Assembly (NCBI RefSeq): GCF_002157835.1
Contig: NZ_CP020809.1
Span: forward strand, 4,836,001 to 4,900,000
Origin: Mycobacterium dioxanotrophicus
GTDB lineage: Bacteria; Actinomycetota; Actinomycetes; Mycobacteriales; Mycobacteriaceae
Length of the DNA stretch: 64,000 bases
Direction: 5' to 3'
Of this stretch, positions 1 through 11,997 are shown piece after piece (within the stretch, counting starts at the first letter, position 1; the number at the start of each line of letters is the position of its first letter). A program made the translations under genes and the position numbers. Under the pieces are notes generated by a model, which searched no databases, was not told the DNA's origin, and worked only from the letters and a program-made list of their open reading frames with translations.

Positions 1-2955
<2,955 letters not shown>

Positions 2956-3024
2956 GGTTTCCTCTTCACGTTCTCTTCGGAAATCTCGGTTGTCAATGAT
3001 GGTCAGACGCGCTGGAAGCAACAA

Positions 3025-3056
3025 AAAACCCCCGTCAGCAGGCTGCTGTACGAGGG
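3025..3056 (-). terminator. Attenuator terminator hairpin before ilvB
   Basis: On the minus strand a GC-rich stem (5' arm around 3056-3043, 3' arm CTGCTGACGGGGG) is followed directly by a run of six T (forward AAAAAA at 3023-3028). It lies between the leader peptide stop at 3077 and the ilvB start at 2955. This is the classical layout for premature termination controlled by leader-peptide translation. Confidence 0.85.
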
Positions 3057-3076
3057 TGGCGCGTCGATGCTGGTGG

Positions 3077-3148
3077 CTATGCCCGGCAGAGGGCCAGCGC
3101 GGCATCAACGCGCCAACCAATTACTACGAGCAATCCGGGGGTCTGCAT
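3077..3148 (-). CDS. ilvL: ilvB leader peptide (attenuation)
   Basis: A 23-codon ORF starts MQTPG and contains LLVVIGW, followed by more Ala/Leu/Val codons (VDAALAL). It is too short for routine ORF calling. Consecutive Leu-Leu-Val-Val-Ile codons directly upstream of an intrinsic terminator and ilvB are the signature of a translational sensor of branched-chain amino acid starvation. Codons 12-16 (3102-3115) are complementary, with one wobble, to 3057-3070 just before the terminator. A ribosome stalled on the LVVI codons would cover the former segment. The released segment at 3068-3076 can pair partly (7 of 9) with the terminator 3' arm at 3032-3040. The pairings were read by eye; the regulatory role is inferred from family knowledge. 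Confidence 0.85.
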   Translation of the reverse strand: MQTPGLLVVIGWRVDAALALCRA

Positions 3149-3156
3149 AACCGTTG

Positions 3157-3186
3157 ACGGTAGCTGCCGCACAGGTCGAAGGTCAA
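3157..3186 (-). promoter_or_regulatory. Promoter of the ilv leader
   Basis: On the minus strand TTGACC (3186-3181) and TACCGT (3162-3157) are separated by 18 bases, a good SigA-type match. Eight bases separate the -10 box from the leader-peptide ATG at 3148, so the transcript should begin at or next to the ATG and the leader peptide would be leaderless. Confidence 0.7.
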
Positions 3187-3260
3187 ATTGCGGCCGGCCT
3201 GCGTGGACCGGCCGGGACACCGGGCCGGACCTGGCGGCCCGCAGTGCAAGGATGGATGTC

Positions 3261-3650
3261 GTGAGTTCCCGATCCGCAACCAAACCGGTCGTCCTGCGAA
3301 TGTCGCCGATGGCGCACATCGCGGTCGGATTCTTTGCACTCGGCCTGCTGACGTTGGTGCTCACCAATCCCACGTGGGGCACGCCCCTGCTGATCTTTCC
3401 GATCGGGTTGTCCTACGCCATCATCCGCTACCGCACCGTCGCTGATCACGACAGCGTGACCGCGCGTTCACTGCTCGGCAGCCGCACGGTGGCGTGGTCG
3501 GAGATCGACGGTCTGCGTTTCGACCGGTCGTCGTGGGCCGTCGCCCACCTGCGCGACGGATCCGAACTGCGCCTGCCCGCCGTCACGTTCGCGATGCTTC
3601 CGCTGCTCACCGAGGTGAGCGGCGGACGCGTCCCCAACCCGTACGCGTAG
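3261..3650 (+). CDS. cfp6: CFP6-like small membrane-anchored PH-domain protein
   Basis: A protein of 129 residues matching mycobacterial low-molecular-weight antigen 6 (CFP6) in position beside ilvB and in sequence. Two hydrophobic segments (AVGFFALGLLTLVLTN and PLLIFPIGLSYAIIRYR) are followed by a small bacterial PH-like beta domain with TARSLLGSRTVAWSEIDGLRF and ELRLPAVTFAMLPLL. It ends GGRVPNPYA. The function is unknown in the family. AAGGA at 3248-3252 is well spaced for the GTG at 3261; an ATG at 3252 would add three residues. It is convergent with doxX. Confidence 0.8.
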   Translation: MSSRSATKPVVLRMSPMAHIAVGFFALGLLTLVLTNPTWGTPLLIFPIGLSYAIIRYRTVADHDSVTARSLLGSRTVAWSEIDGLRFDRSSWAVAHLRDGSELRLPAVTFAMLPLLTEVSGGRVPNPYA

Positions 3651-3690
3651 CGGAGCGGAGCAGTTCAACCACGCGTAGCGCCGCGCTCCG
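3651..3690. terminator. Hairpin between convergent cfp6 and doxX
   Basis: CGGAGCG at 3651-3657 and CGCTCCG at 3684-3690 form a perfect 7-bp stem with a 26-base loop, filling the gap between the two convergent stop codons. There is no T-run, so it is a weak terminator candidate. Confidence 0.35.
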
Positions 3691-4542
3691 TCAGCGCAGT
3701 GGGTTTCCGCCGTTGAGCAGGGCCCACAGTCCGATTCCGACGCCGATGCCGACCAGCAGCGCGACGAACGACCCGACGAACGGACGTCGGGCCCAGCCCC
3801 GCCCGGCGTCGAAGCCGTACCGCCCGGGGCCGGTCAGAACGAGCGCAGCGGCGACGGCAACCGGGATCAGCCGGTACTCGTGGCCGTCGGTCATGAAACT
3901 CGACAGCCGGGCGTCCTCGTGCGCAGCCATCGCGTCGACCAGTACGCCGTTGATCAGATAGGCCAGCGCGCCTGCCGCCGCGACCGGGGTGAACAGACCG
4001 AGCACCAGCAGCACACCGATGGCCAGCTCACCGCCGGTCGCGACGTAGGTCACGATGTCGGCGTGCTGGAAGCCTGCCTGCTGCAGCCAGGTCTTGAACC
4101 CGTCGAGGCCCGGGCCGCCCCACCAGCCGAATGCCTTCTGCAGACCGTGGATGATCAGCAGCCCGCCCACGGCCAGGCGCAGGATGAGCAGCCCGAGGTC
4201 CTGGGTGCCGCGTCGACCCGCCGCCCGGACACGGTCGTCGAGCAGGGGGTCACGTTCGATCTCGGCGGGTTCGGCACCGTAGGGGCCGAGGGGCTGTCGC
4301 AGGCCCGGCTGCACGTACGGCAGCGGCTCGGGCTCGCCCATCAGCGGGAAACCGGCCTGGTCGGCCGGCTTGGCGGAGTCGTACCGCGGGATGGCGGTGG
4401 TTTCGAAATCGCCGCCGTAGGTGGCCGACGGCAGATCGTCTTCGGGGTCGACCAGGCTCGCCGTGGCAGGTCTGGCGGAGTCGCCGGTGCCCGAACTATC
4501 TGGTCTCTGCCAAGCGAGTGGGTCCTGCGAGTGACTGGTCAC
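3691..4542 (-). CDS. DoxX family membrane protein (Rv3005c-like)
   Basis: A protein of 283 residues. A hydrophilic, Pro/Asp-rich N-terminal region (about 1-110) precedes a DoxX core with about five membrane helices. The first (LGLLILRLAVGGLLIIHGLQKAF) carries the typical R...HG..K pattern; helices follow near 165-190, 193-215, 230-247 and 258-278. In M. tuberculosis the equivalent DoxX was reported to join SodA and SseA in a membrane complex that resists oxidative stress. No sseA or sodA is visible next to it here. It is divergent from lppZ. Confidence 0.85.
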   Translation of the reverse strand: MTSHSQDPLAWQRPDSSGTGDSARPATASLVDPEDDLPSATYGGDFETTAIPRYDSAKPADQAGFPLMGEPEPLPYVQPGLRQPLGPYGAEPAEIERDPLLDDRVRAAGRRGTQDLGLLILRLAVGGLLIIHGLQKAFGWWGGPGLDGFKTWLQQAGFQHADIVTYVATGGELAIGVLLVLGLFTPVAAAGALAYLINGVLVDAMAAHEDARLSSFMTDGHEYRLIPVAVAAALVLTGPGRYGFDAGRGWARRPFVGSFVALLVGIGVGIGLWALLNGGNPLR

Positions 4543-4676
4543 GCTGCCCAGGGTAAGTGCAAGTCAAGCCCGAACCGGGTATTTACCCCGGCGCTTCCGC
4601 CTGGTATTGGCCCCCGAGGTGCCGTTACCGCAAAGGACACTGTTGCCCGGCGTGGCGGGCACTGCGCGACAATCCG

Positions 4677-4682
4677 TAATCT
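4677..4682 (+). promoter_or_regulatory. -10 box of lppZ, leaderless arrangement
   Basis: TAATCT is followed by six bases and then the lppZ ATG at 4689, placing the expected transcription start on the ATG itself. No clear -35 was seen. Confidence 0.5.
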
Positions 4683-4688
4683 GGCGAC

Positions 4689-5810
4689 ATGGAATCGCGT
4701 CGGCGGATATCGGTGGTGGCCGCCGTTGTGTGTGCCGTGATGTTGGCCGGCTCGGGGTGTGCCCGGTTCAACGCGGCCCAGTCTGAGCCGTTCACCACCG
4801 AACCCCAAATGGGCCCGCCGCCGTCCTCGTCGCCGCCACCTCCTCCGCCTCTGCCGGCAAAACCTTTCCCCAAGGAATGCCCGGCGCCCGGGGTGATGCA
4901 GGGCTGCCTCGACAGTACCAGCGGTCTGATCATGGGCCCCGACAGCCAGTCCGCGCTCGTCGCCGAACGGCTCACCGGTGCAGTCAAAGAGGTGTCCACC
5001 AAGGCCGAACCGAAGGTCAAGGTCGTCATCCCCGTCGATCCCTCCGGCGACGGCGGTTTGCTCGACATCGTCCTGTCCCCCACCTACGCCCAGGACCGGC
5101 TGATGTACGCCTACATCAGTACGCCGACCGACAACCGCGTCATCCGCATCGCCAATACCGATCCGCCCAAGCCGATCCTGACGGGGATCCCCAAGGGCGC
5201 TACCGGTAACACCGGCTCGCTGATCTTCACCAGTCCGACCACCCTGCTGGTACAGACCGGTGACGCGGGCAACCCGGCCGCAGCCGCAGACCCGGCGTCG
5301 CTGGCGGGCAAGGTGCTGCGGATCGAGCAGCCCACCACGGTCAATCAGGCCCCTGTCACCACCGCGTTGAGCGGCCTGGGCGCCGGTGGGGGTATGTGCG
5401 TGGATCCGACCGACGGCTCGCTGTACGTCACCGACCGCGCCCCGACCGCCGATCGGCTGCAGCGGATCACCAAGGACTCGAAGGTGTCGACGGTGTGGAC
5501 CTGGCCCGACCGGCCCGGGGTGGCCGGATGCGCGGCGCTCGACGGCACGGTGCTGGTGAACCTGGTCAACACCAAGAAGACGGTCGCGGTGCGGCTGGCC
5601 AAGGACACCGGTGCGGTCACCGGCGAGCCCGAGGTGCTGCGGGACAACGTGCGCGGCCACGCCTGGGCGCTGCAACTCTCGCCCGACGGCAACGTGTGGG
5701 GCGCGACGGTGAACCGCACGGCCGGCGACGCCGAGAAGCTCGACGACGTGGTGTTCCCACTGTTCCCGCAGGGCGGCGGCTTCCCTCGGAGCAACGCCGA
5801 CAAGACCTGA
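4689..5810 (+). CDS. lppZ: Lipoprotein LppZ, beta-propeller (PQQ sugar dehydrogenase-like fold)
   Basis: A lipoprotein of 373 residues. The N terminus MESRRRISVVAAVVCAVMLAGSGC is a type II signal with lipobox LAGSGC, and Cys24 is the lipidated residue. A Pro/Ser-rich linker (about 38-56) leads to a six-bladed beta-propeller domain of the soluble glucose dehydrogenase/NHL type (e.g. GLLDIVLSPTYAQDRLMYAYIS, VQTGDAGNPAAA, GKVLRIEQP). It corresponds to Rv3006 by sequence character and neighbourhood. No catalytic activity has been established for the family. It acts on the outer face of the plasma membrane and is divergent from doxX. Confidence 0.88.
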   Translation: MESRRRISVVAAVVCAVMLAGSGCARFNAAQSEPFTTEPQMGPPPSSSPPPPPPLPAKPFPKECPAPGVMQGCLDSTSGLIMGPDSQSALVAERLTGAVKEVSTKAEPKVKVVIPVDPSGDGGLLDIVLSPTYAQDRLMYAYISTPTDNRVIRIANTDPPKPILTGIPKGATGNTGSLIFTSPTTLLVQTGDAGNPAAAADPASLAGKVLRIEQPTTVNQAPVTTALSGLGAGGGMCVDPTDGSLYVTDRAPTADRLQRITKDSKVSTVWTWPDRPGVAGCAALDGTVLVNLVNTKKTVAVRLAKDTGAVTGEPEVLRDNVRGHAWALQLSPDGNVWGATVNRTAGDAEKLDDVVFPLFPQGGGFPRSNADKT

Positions 5811-5890
5811 TACACAACGCTTTTCGATATCGCGGAGCTGTCGGCCGGCCCGGCGGCTCCAGCCCGACCGCGCCCGCATGCGACGTCCCG

Positions 5891-5896
5891 TAGCAT
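5891..5896 (+). promoter_or_regulatory. -10 box of the TetR gene
   Basis: TAGCAT lies seven bases upstream of the ATG at 5904 and covers the earlier in-frame ATG at 5895. This favours 5904 as the translation start of a leaderless message. Confidence 0.4.
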
Positions 5897-5903
5897 GAGC
5901 CGG

Positions 5904-6530
5904 ATGCCCGACCGCCAGCGCCGTCGATACGCGCCGCGGCTTCCACGCGAGCAACGGCAGCAACAACTGCTCGATGCGGCCATGACAGTCCTTGCCGACT
6001 GCCCGTTGCAGGAGCTCAGCATGGAGGCCGTCGCGGAGGCGGGCGGTGTCGGTAAACCCGTGCTGTACACCGCATTTGACACCCGAGCGGAGCTGGTCGC
6101 CGCCCTGCTGACCCGCGAGCACCAGCGCGGCCTTGAGCAGGTGCGTGCGGCGATGTCCACGGACCCCTCAGCCGGCGACCCCAACCGGGTCTACCCGGCC
6201 GCGATGTCCGCGTTCCTGCGCTGCGCGCTGGAGAATCCGACCCGATGGCGGCTGATCCTCACGGCGCCCGACAGCGTGCCCCGCGAATACCGCGCGGCGC
6301 TGCGCAGCGCCCGCTCCGAAGTGGTGACGCAGGCCGAGCAGTTGGCCAAGGCCGGTACGGCGACGGACCCGCGCCTGGCGCAACTCGACCCGGCCCTGCT
6401 CGGGCACACGATGCTGTCGTTCGCGGAGATGCTGGGGCGCCTCGCCATCAACGATGCGACACCCTATCCGCGCGAACGACTCGAGCAATTCGCCATGGTG
6501 GCGATGACCATGTTCGCGGGAGCGGGCTGA
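5904..6530 (+). CDS. TetR family transcriptional regulator
   Basis: About 208 residues. The N-terminal TetR helix-turn-helix spans roughly residues 15-62 (LLDAAMTVLADCPLQELSMEAVAEAGGVGKPVLYTAFDTRAELVAALL), with the recognition helix GVGKPVLYTAF in the classical place. The remaining about 145 residues are a helical ligand-binding and dimerisation domain with no recognisable inducer class. It is flanked by lppZ upstream and convergent gatB four bases downstream, so its target is not evident from context. It replaces Rv3007c/Rv3008 in the M. tuberculosis order. The start was chosen because the -10 box overlaps the earlier ATG. Confidence 0.85.
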   Translation: MPDRQRRRYAPRLPREQRQQQLLDAAMTVLADCPLQELSMEAVAEAGGVGKPVLYTAFDTRAELVAALLTREHQRGLEQVRAAMSTDPSAGDPNRVYPAAMSAFLRCALENPTRWRLILTAPDSVPREYRAALRSARSEVVTQAEQLAKAGTATDPRLAQLDPALLGHTMLSFAEMLGRLAINDATPYPRERLEQFAMVAMTMFAGAG

Positions 6531-6533
6531 CCG

Positions 6534-8039
6534 CTATCCCTGGCCGCAGGCCGCCAGCACCAGCTCCCGCACACGGGCAGCGTCGGCCGAACCCTTGGTC
6601 GCCTTCATCACCGCACCGACGACCGCACCGGCGGCCTGCACCTTGCCACCGCGGATCTTCTCGGCGATATCGGGATTGGCCGCCAACGCCTCGTCGACAG
6701 CCGCCTGGATCAGCGAATCGTCGCGGACCAGCGCCAGGCCGCGATCGTTCATCACCTGTTCGGGCTCACCCTCGCCGGCCAGCACCCCCTCGACCACCTG
6801 GCGGGCCAGCTTGGTGGACAGCTTCCCGTCGTCGACCAGCTTCAGCACCGCCGCCACCTGCGCGGGCGTGATCGGCAGCGCATCGAGTTCGACGCCACTT
6901 TCGTTGGCCTTCTGCACCAGGAAGTTGCCCCACCAGGCGCGCGCGCCCTCACTGGAGGCGCCGTGTGCGACGGTGGCGGCGACCAGCTCGACGGCGCCGG
7001 CGTTGACCAGGTCGCGCATCACCTCGTCGGAGATGCCCCAGTCCTGTTGAATTCGCTTGCGCGCCAACCACGGAAGCTCGGGGATGGTGGACCGCAGCCG
7101 GTCCACCAGCTCATCGCTCGGCGCGATGGGCTCGAGGTCGGGCTCCGGGAAGTAGCGGTAGTCCTGCGCGGTTTCCTTGCTGCGGCCCGCGGTGGTGTAC
7201 CCGTCCTCGTGGAAGTGGCGGGTCTCCTGCGTCACGGTGCCGCCCGCCTGCAGCACGGCGGCCTGCCTGCGCATCTCGTAGCGCACGGCGACCTCGACGC
7301 TCTTGAGCGAGTTGACGTTCTTGGTCTCGGTCCGGGTGCCGAATTCCTCGGCACCCTTGAGCTTGAGCGACACGTTGGAGTCGCAGCGCATCGACCCCTG
7401 GTCCATCCGCACGTCGGAAACGTCCAACGCGCGCAACAGGTCCCGCAGCGCGGTGACATACGCGCGAGCGATCTCCGGGGCCCGCTCGCCGGTGCCCTCG
7501 ATGGGTTTGGTGACGATCTCGATCAGGGGAACGCCGGCGCGGTTGTAGTCGGCCAGCGACGTGGTGGCGCCTGCGATGCGGCCGGTGTCACTGCCCAGGT
7601 GGGTCAGCTTGCCGGTGTCCTCCTCCATGTGCGCGCGTTCGATCTCGACGCGCCAGGTGGTGCCGTCGTCGAGCGGGACGTCGAGGTAGCCGTTGACCGC
7701 GATGGGTTCGTCGTACTGCGAGATCTGGTAGTTCTTGGGCTGATCGGGGTAGAAGTAGTTCTTGCGGGCGAACCGGCCCCACGGCGCGATCTGGCAGTTC
7801 AGCGCCAGTCCGATGCGGATCGCCGACTCCACCGCGGCCTCGTTGAGCACCGGCAGGGAACCGGGCAGGCCGAGACACACGGGGCACACCTGGGTGTTGG
7901 GCTCGGCGCCGAACTGGTTGGCGCAGCCACAGAACATCTTGGTCGCCGTGGAGAGCTCGACATGCACCTCCATACCCATCACGGGCTCGTAGGCGGCGAG
8001 CACGTCGTCGTAGTCAACAAGTTCCGCGGCAACAGACAT
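6534..8039 (-). CDS. gatB: Aspartyl/glutamyl-tRNA(Asn/Gln) amidotransferase subunit B
   Basis: GatB is the kinase and tRNA-binding subunit of GatCAB, which amidates Glu-tRNA(Gln) and Asp-tRNA(Asn). It has 501 residues from the ATG at 8039 (AGGA 9 bases upstream; a GTG two codons earlier is possible). Visible hallmarks are GMEVHVEL, the zinc-site cysteines in [10 protein letters not shown]...[36 protein letters not shown], and the C-terminal YqeY-like tail ending VLAACGQG. Unlike many bacteria, gatB is split from gatCA by the MarR pair and pfkA, as in other mycobacteria. Confidence 0.97.
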   Translation of the reverse strand: MSVAAELVDYDDVLAAYEPVMGMEVHVELSTATKMFCGCANQFGAEPNTQVCPVCLGLPGSLPVLNEAAVESAIRIGLALNCQIAPWGRFARKNYFYPDQPKNYQISQYDEPIAVNGYLDVPLDDGTTWRVEIERAHMEEDTGKLTHLGSDTGRIAGATTSLADYNRAGVPLIEIVTKPIEGTGERAPEIARAYVTALRDLLRALDVSDVRMDQGSMRCDSNVSLKLKGAEEFGTRTETKNVNSLKSVEVAVRYEMRRQAAVLQAGGTVTQETRHFHEDGYTTAGRSKETAQDYRYFPEPDLEPIAPSDELVDRLRSTIPELPWLARKRIQQDWGISDEVMRDLVNAGAVELVAATVAHGASSEGARAWWGNFLVQKANESGVELDALPITPAQVAAVLKLVDDGKLSTKLARQVVEGVLAGEGEPEQVMNDRGLALVRDDSLIQAAVDEALAANPDIAEKIRGGKVQAAGAVVGAVMKATKGSADAARVRELVLAACGQG

Positions 8040-8063
8040 GGACACGATCCTAATTGGACGGGT

Positions 8064-8537
8064 TCAGGCCAGGCCTGGGTGCACTCCCGGAGTCAGTCCC
8101 GCCGCCGCCGACATGCGCTGCAGCGCGGTGAGCAGCGCCGCCCGCTGCTCCTTCGACAGCGGCGCGGTGATCTGATCCTCCAGGTCACGGACCACCCGGT
8201 CCAGGCCGGGCAGCACATCGCGGGCGTTCTTGGTGAGCGACACCGCGAACGCCCTGCGGTCCGCCGGATGCGGTAGCCGCTCGACCAGGCCCTGCTCCTC
8301 GAGCGCGTCGACCATGGCCACCATCACGTTGCGGTGCAGCCCCAGACGTACCGACAGCTCACGCTGCGACTGCCCGTCGGTCTCGGCGAGAGCGAGCAGG
8401 ATCGCGGTGGCCCGCGGGTGGATGCCCAGCGATTCGAGCCGCCGTTTGAACTCGTCGGCGACGTGTGACCCGAGCTGTGACAGCAGGAAGGGGATGCGCT
8501 CGTCGAGCGCGGCGATGCCGGTCGGGTCCTGCGTCAT
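8064..8537 (-). CDS. MarR family transcriptional regulator
   Basis: 157 residues with a central winged helix-turn-helix: RATAILLALAETDGQSQRELSVRLGLHRNVMVAMVDALEEQGLVERLPHPADRR, including the MarR wing DRRAF. N- and C-terminal helices for dimerisation are present. It is transcribed divergently from an NAD(P)-binding protein with a 74-base shared gap that holds an inverted repeat. It therefore probably represses its neighbour and itself. The ligand is unknown. Confidence 0.88.
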   Translation of the reverse strand: MTQDPTGIAALDERIPFLLSQLGSHVADEFKRRLESLGIHPRATAILLALAETDGQSQRELSVRLGLHRNVMVAMVDALEEQGLVERLPHPADRRAFAVSLTKNARDVLPGLDRVVRDLEDQITAPLSKEQRAALLTALQRMSAAAGLTPGVHPGLA

Positions 8538-8561
8538 GCCCGGACACTAGCACCCGACGGG

Positions 8562-8588
8562 ATTGTCATCTATCGTGACTATCACAAT
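8562..8588. promoter_or_regulatory. Candidate MarR operator
   Basis: ATTGTCAT (8562-8569) and ATCACAAT (8581-8588) form an inverted repeat with one mismatch around an 11-base spacer. It sits in the intergenic region between the MarR gene and the NAD(P)-binding protein gene. Confidence 0.5.
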
Positions 8589-8611
8589 TAATGATCACTT
8601 TGGAGGTAGTC

Positions 8612-9304
8612 ATGCGCATCGCGATCTTCGGGGCCAACGGCGCGACCGGGCGGATCCTCACCAGGCGGGCGCTCGACGCGGGCCACTCGGTGATCGCCGT
8701 GACCCGCCATCCCGAGCAGTTCCACATCACCGATCCCAAGCTGACCATGGCGGGAGCCGACGTCCGCGACCTCACGGCCGTCACCGCCGCGGTCGAGGGC
8801 ACCGACGCCGTGCTGTCCACCCTCGGCGTCACGTTCACCATGGCGCCGGTCGACACATACTCCGTCGGCGTGGCCAACATCGTCAGCGCGATGCGCACGG
8901 CCGGCGTCGATCGGCTCGCCGTCGTGAGTTCCACCGCGATTGCCGACTATCCGGGCCGAACCGACACACCGTTCGCCTTGCGCGTGGTTCAGCCGGTGAT
9001 CAGCAGCGTCTTCGGCAAGACGCTCTACGCCGACATGCGCCGGATGGAAGACATCGTGGCCGACAGCGGACTGAACTGGACGATCGTGCGGCCCTCCGGA
9101 CTGTTCGACCTGCCGGATGTCACCGAATACCTTGCCGGACAACGTGACCCGGTCGGCGCGTTCACGTCGCGCACCGACCTCGCCGACTATCTGCTGAAAC
9201 TCGCCGAATCACCGGAAAGCGGTGCGACCGTGACGATTTCGACGACAGTCGACACCCCGTCAATGTGGCAGCTGCTGCGCCGCGAGGCCTTCAAGAGCGC
9301 GTGA
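8612..9304 (+). CDS. NAD(P)-binding protein, NmrA/atypical SDR type
   Basis: 230 residues beginning MRIAIFGANGATGRILTRRAL, with the glycine-rich GxxGxxG Rossmann motif of atypical short-chain dehydrogenases (SDR_a5/NmrA-like). Further SDR-like elements are GADVRDLTAV, VDRLAVVSST and LNWTIVRPSGLFD. It lacks an obvious YxxxK pair in the standard position, so it may be a redox sensor or a quinone/flavin-type reductase. GGAGG at 8602-8606 is ideally spaced for the ATG at 8612; an earlier ATG at 8591 lacks a binding site. Likely controlled by the divergent MarR protein. Confidence 0.82.
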   Translation: MRIAIFGANGATGRILTRRALDAGHSVIAVTRHPEQFHITDPKLTMAGADVRDLTAVTAAVEGTDAVLSTLGVTFTMAPVDTYSVGVANIVSAMRTAGVDRLAVVSSTAIADYPGRTDTPFALRVVQPVISSVFGKTLYADMRRMEDIVADSGLNWTIVRPSGLFDLPDVTEYLAGQRDPVGAFTSRTDLADYLLKLAESPESGATVTISTTVDTPSMWQLLRREAFKSA

Positions 9305-9311
9305 CTTCTCC

Positions 9312-9372
9312 GGCGAGCAGACACTCGGGTCCGCGAAGCGCCGCGTGTCGCGTACCGCAGCGTCTGCTCGCC
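9312..9372. terminator. Large hairpin between convergent genes
   Basis: GGCGAGCAGAC (9312-9322) and GTCTGCTCGCC (9362-9372) are a perfect 11-bp inverted repeat with a 39-base GC-rich interior. It lies exactly between the convergent NAD(P)-binding gene and pfkA. A bidirectional terminator is the likely role, although there is no T-run. Confidence 0.5.
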
Positions 9373-9380
9373 CGGGAAAC

Positions 9381-10412
9381 TCAGCCGAAGAACTCGGCGG
9401 CGTCGTCATACCGGTTCTGCGACACCAGCTTCAGCCTGCGGGTGGCGTCGGCCAATGCCACCCGCTCGATGTTCTCGCCCCGCAGCGACACCATCATCCC
9501 GTACTCGCCGGCATGCGCGGCGTCGGCGGCGTTGACCCCGAACAGGGTGGCCAGCACCCGGTCGTAGGCCGTCGGCGTCCCGCCGCGCTGCACGTGACCG
9601 AGCACCGTGGTGCGCACTTCCTTCTTGATCCGCTTCTCGATCTCGACGCCGAGCTGGTGGGCAACGCCGGTGAACCGGACATGGCCGAACTCGTCGATAC
9701 CGCCGTCGCGCAGCTGCATCGACCCCTCGGCGGGCTTGGCACCCTCGGCGACGACGCAGATGAAGTGCGAATCACCGCGCTGAAAGCGCTGTTTGATCAA
9801 CCGGCAGACCTCTTCGACATCGAAGGGATGCTCGGGGATCAGCGTCATGTGCGCACCGGAGGCCATGCCGGCATTCAGTGCGATCCACCCGGCGTGACGA
9901 CCCATCACCTCGACGAGCATCACCCGCTGATGAGATTCGGCGGTGCTGTGCAGGCGGTCGATGGCCTCGGTGGCGACTTGCAGCGCCGTGTCGTGGCCGA
10001 AAGTGACGTCGGTGCAATCGATGTCGTTGTCGATGGTCTTGGGCACGCCCACCACCGGGACGTTCTCCTCGGACAACCAGTGCGCCGCGGTCAACGTGCC
10101 TTCCCCACCGATCGGGATCAGCACGTCGATGCCGTTGTCCTCCAACGTCCGCTTGATTCGGGGTAGCCCGGCCCGCAGCTCGTCGGGATTCACCCGCGCG
10201 GTGCCCAGCATGGTGCCGCCCTTGGCGAGCAACCGATCATTGCGGTCGTCGTTCTTGAGCTGAACCCGCCGGTCTTCCAGCAGACCTCGCCACCCGTCCT
10301 GGAACCCGACGACCGTCGAGCCGTACCGAACATCACACGTACGCACCACCGCGCGGATCACCGCGTTGAGACCGGGACAGTCGCCACCGCCGGTCAAGAC
10401 TCCGATCCGCAT
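9381..10412 (-). CDS. pfkA: 6-phosphofructokinase
   Basis: Phosphorylates fructose 6-phosphate to fructose 1,6-bisphosphate in glycolysis (cytoplasm). 343 residues, the usual bacterial length. The sequence shows the nucleotide loop [23 protein letters not shown], the catalytic PKTIDNDI segment, and substrate-binding MGRHAGW. The presence of Gly rather than Asp after the GG pair points to ATP rather than pyrophosphate as donor, which is an inference. It lies downstream of gatCA on the same strand but is separated from it by a strong hairpin. Confidence 0.96.
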   Translation of the reverse strand: MRIGVLTGGGDCPGLNAVIRAVVRTCDVRYGSTVVGFQDGWRGLLEDRRVQLKNDDRNDRLLAKGGTMLGTARVNPDELRAGLPRIKRTLEDNGIDVLIPIGGEGTLTAAHWLSEENVPVVGVPKTIDNDIDCTDVTFGHDTALQVATEAIDRLHSTAESHQRVMLVEVMGRHAGWIALNAGMASGAHMTLIPEHPFDVEEVCRLIKQRFQRGDSHFICVVAEGAKPAEGSMQLRDGGIDEFGHVRFTGVAHQLGVEIEKRIKKEVRTTVLGHVQRGGTPTAYDRVLATLFGVNAADAAHAGEYGMMVSLRGENIERVALADATRRLKLVSQNRYDDAAEFFG

Positions 10413-10448
10413 CAGTCAGCTGCTCCTCGTGTGCGCATGTGCTCTATC

Positions 10449-10479
10449 TTGCCCGGCGGGCCACTGGCCTGCCGGGCAA
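10449..10479 (-). terminator. Hairpin downstream of gatA
   Basis: TTGCCCGGC and GCCGGGCAA form a perfect 9-bp stem enclosing a second small stem (GGCC...GGCC). It lies between the gatA stop and the pfkA start. No T-tract follows on the minus strand; such U-less hairpins are common mycobacterial terminator candidates. Confidence 0.5.
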
Positions 10480-10515
10480 GGGTCAAAACTGCTGGTAGGT
10501 CTACGCTCGCCGGAC

Positions 10516-11997
10516 TCAGAGGGCGCTCGGCATCGGGCCGCGAGCCGCTTCGTAGGCAGCGCCGACCCGGTAGAGCCGGTCATCGGCCAGAGCCGGGGCC
10601 ATGATCTGCAGGCCGACCGGCAGCCCGTCGTCGGGCGAGAGCCCCGACGGAACCGACATGCCGCAGTGCCCGGCCAGGTTCAGCGGCAAGGTGCACAGGT
10701 CGAACAGGTACATCGCCAGCGGATCGTCGACCTTCTCCCCGATGCCGAACGCCGTGGTGGGAGTCGTCGGCGTGACCAGAACGTCGACGGTTTCGTAGGC
10801 GCGTTCCAGATCGCGGGCGATCAGCGTCCGGACCTTCTGGGCCTGGTTGTAATACGCGTCGTAATACCCCGCCGACAGGGCGTAGGTACCGATCATGATG
10901 CGCCGCTTGACTTCCGGACCGAAACCAGCGGCCCGGGTCAGCGCCATGACCTCTTCGGCGCTGTGCGTGCCGTCGTCGCCGACCCGCAGGCCGTACCGCA
11001 TGGCGTCGAAACGCGCCAGGTTGCTGGACACCTCCGAGGGCAGGATCAGGTAGTAGGCCGCCATCGCGTGATCGAAGTTCGGGCAGTCGACCTCGGTGAC
11101 CTCCGCACCGAGCGCGGTGATCTGCTCGACAGCCGCGTTGAACGACGCGAGCACGCCGGACTGATAGCCCTCACCGCGCAGCTGCTTGACCACACCGACC
11201 CGAACGCCCTTGAGGTCGCCCTGGGCGCCGGCCTTGGCCGCCCCCACCACATCCGGCACCGGCACGTCGACCGAGGTCGAGTCATGGGGATCGTGGCCGG
11301 CGATGACCTGGTGCAGCAGCGCGGTGTCGAGCACCGTGCGCGCACACGGGCCGCCCTGATCCAGCGACGATGCGCAGGCGATCAGGCCGTAACGACTGAC
11401 CGTGCCGTAGGTGGGTTTGACGCCGACGGTGGCCGTCAGCGCCGCCGGCTGCCGGATCGACCCGCCGGTGTCGGTACCGATGGCCAGCGGCGCCTGGAAC
11501 GCCGCCAGCGCCGCCGCACTGCCACCGCCGGAGCCGCCAGGCACCCGGTCGGTGTTCCACGGGTTGCGCGTCGGGCCGTACGCGGAGTTCTCGGTCGAGC
11601 TGCCCATGGCGAACTCGTCCATGTTGGTCTTGCCGAGGATCGGGATGCCGGCCGCGCGCAACTTGGTGGTCACCGTCGCGTCGTACGGTGAGCGCCAGCC
11701 CTCCAGGATCTTCGACCCGGCCGTCGTCGGCGCATCGGTCGTGGTGAACACGTCCTTGAGCGCCAACGGCACCCCGGCCAGCGGCGACGGCAGCGTCTCA
11801 CCGGCAGCGACCTCGCGGTCGACGGCGGCGGCCGCAGCCAGCGCCTCCTCGGCGCCCACGTGGAGGAACGCGTGGAAGCGCTCATCGGTCGCGGCGATCT
11901 GGTCCAGGTGCGCCTGGGTGACCTCGGTGGAGGTGACCTCGCCCGCGGCGATCTGGGCGCCGAGGGTCGCTGCGTCATAGCGTGTGAGATCGGTCAT
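10516..11997 (-). CDS. gatA: Aspartyl/glutamyl-tRNA(Asn/Gln) amidotransferase subunit A
   Basis: Glutaminase subunit of GatCAB that releases ammonia for tRNA amidation. 493 residues. The amidase signature with the Ser-cisSer-Lys triad is visible: Lys in PLALKDVF, the Gly/Ser-rich [16 protein letters not shown], and the catalytic Ser in [14 protein letters not shown]. The start ATG at 11997 overlaps the gatC stop in an ATGA arrangement (11994-11997), so GatC and GatA are translationally coupled. An in-frame extension upstream reads through gatC and was rejected. Confidence 0.97.
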   Translation of the reverse strand: MTDLTRYDAATLGAQIAAGEVTSTEVTQAHLDQIAATDERFHAFLHVGAEEALAAAAAVDREVAAGETLPSPLAGVPLALKDVFTTTDAPTTAGSKILEGWRSPYDATVTTKLRAAGIPILGKTNMDEFAMGSSTENSAYGPTRNPWNTDRVPGGSGGGSAAALAAFQAPLAIGTDTGGSIRQPAALTATVGVKPTYGTVSRYGLIACASSLDQGGPCARTVLDTALLHQVIAGHDPHDSTSVDVPVPDVVGAAKAGAQGDLKGVRVGVVKQLRGEGYQSGVLASFNAAVEQITALGAEVTEVDCPNFDHAMAAYYLILPSEVSSNLARFDAMRYGLRVGDDGTHSAEEVMALTRAAGFGPEVKRRIMIGTYALSAGYYDAYYNQAQKVRTLIARDLERAYETVDVLVTPTTPTTAFGIGEKVDDPLAMYLFDLCTLPLNLAGHCGMSVPSGLSPDDGLPVGLQIMAPALADDRLYRVGAAYEAARGPMPSAL

